From Sporomusaceae bacterium (GTDB taxonomy: Bacteria; Bacillota_C; Negativicutes; Sporomusales_B; UBA7701): 11,879 nt of DNA. The stretch covers positions 1 to 11,879 of the forward strand of contig JALHDI010000088.1 of the NCBI GenBank assembly GCA_022839045.1, read 5' to 3'. The notes beneath the pieces are model-generated. The model was not told the DNA's origin and did not search any database. It saw only the letters and a program-made list of their open reading frames with translations. Made by a program: the position numbers and the translations under genes. This document shows positions 11,852 through 11,879 of the stretch, one piece after another (position 1 is the first letter of the stretch; every line of letters begins with the position of its first letter).

Positions 11852-11879
11852 TAGCCTCTTCCCTCCTTTCCGCCAATCT
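11851..11879 (-). CDS. C-terminal end of a second FliG-N-like gene (partial)
   Basis: Only the TAG stop (11851-11853) and the last nine codons, translating to IGGKEGRG plus a partial codon, lie inside the window. They are identical to the end of the gene at 11462-11734 in the same frame and strand, with the same terminator. This supports a tandem paralogue upstream. Whether the rest of the gene is intact cannot be seen. Confidence 0.65.

Larger units (their letters stand above)
11821..11879. repeat. 59-bp direct repeat, copy B (cut by window end)
   Basis: Base-for-base identical to 11432-11490 and running to the last base of the window, so its right boundary is unknown. It contains the same T6 terminator hairpin (11828-11851). 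Confidence 0.95.

Noticed and set aside
1..11879. CRISPR arrays, tRNA/rRNA genes, transposases or prophage genes
   Set aside because: No regularly spaced repeats, cloverleaf sequences or recognisable mobile-element proteins were seen in any frame.

Overview
The window looks like chromosome of a GC-rich member of the Firmicutes. The evidence is strong AGGAGG-type ribosome binding sites, frequent GTG and TTG starts, a Bacillus-type SOS box (GAAC-N4-GTTC) in front of uvrB, a PDZ membrane protein gene beside uvrB, and a class I c-di-GMP riboswitch. A Negativicutes/Sporomusaceae-like host is my inference; nothing here proves it.

Layout. 1-1590 (minus strand): the 5' end of uvrB behind a LexA-controlled promoter, preceded by a polytopic PDZ-domain protein. 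1720-4359 (plus): a large ATP-dependent dikinase with the domain order of rifamycin phosphotransferase (Rph). 4406-6226 (minus): an AT-rich gene for a TPR/zinc-ribbon/SAM-methyltransferase fusion with its own terminator and promoter, probably acquired by transfer. 6227-6569 (minus): a small frameshifted gene. 6627-7010 (plus): a VOC-fold protein without histidines. 7026-9450 (minus): a membrane protein, a flavin reductase-family protein and a PhzF-family enzyme, the last two separated by a terminator. 9627-10085 (plus): a small exported protein with a clear sigma-A promoter and terminator. 10163-10594 (minus): a single-EamA-domain membrane protein.

The last 1.3 kb is the most unusual part. 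A 560-bp gene-free stretch holds hairpins, two palindromic elements and promoters. It ends in a c-di-GMP-I riboswitch with a transcription terminator that controls a 65-residue orphan protein. Convergent to it lies a 90-residue gene that resembles only the N-terminal (FliF-binding) domain of the flagellar switch protein FliG. The window edge cuts into what looks like a second tandem copy of that gene, with a 59-bp identical repeat spaced 389 bp apart. c-di-GMP sensing next to a duplicated stand-alone FliG-N-like protein suggests a small motility-related locus, but that link is inference.

Apart from uvrB and its PDZ neighbour, most genes look like independent accessory or housekeeping units rather than one pathway. 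No rRNA, tRNA, CRISPR array, transposase or integrase gene was seen.
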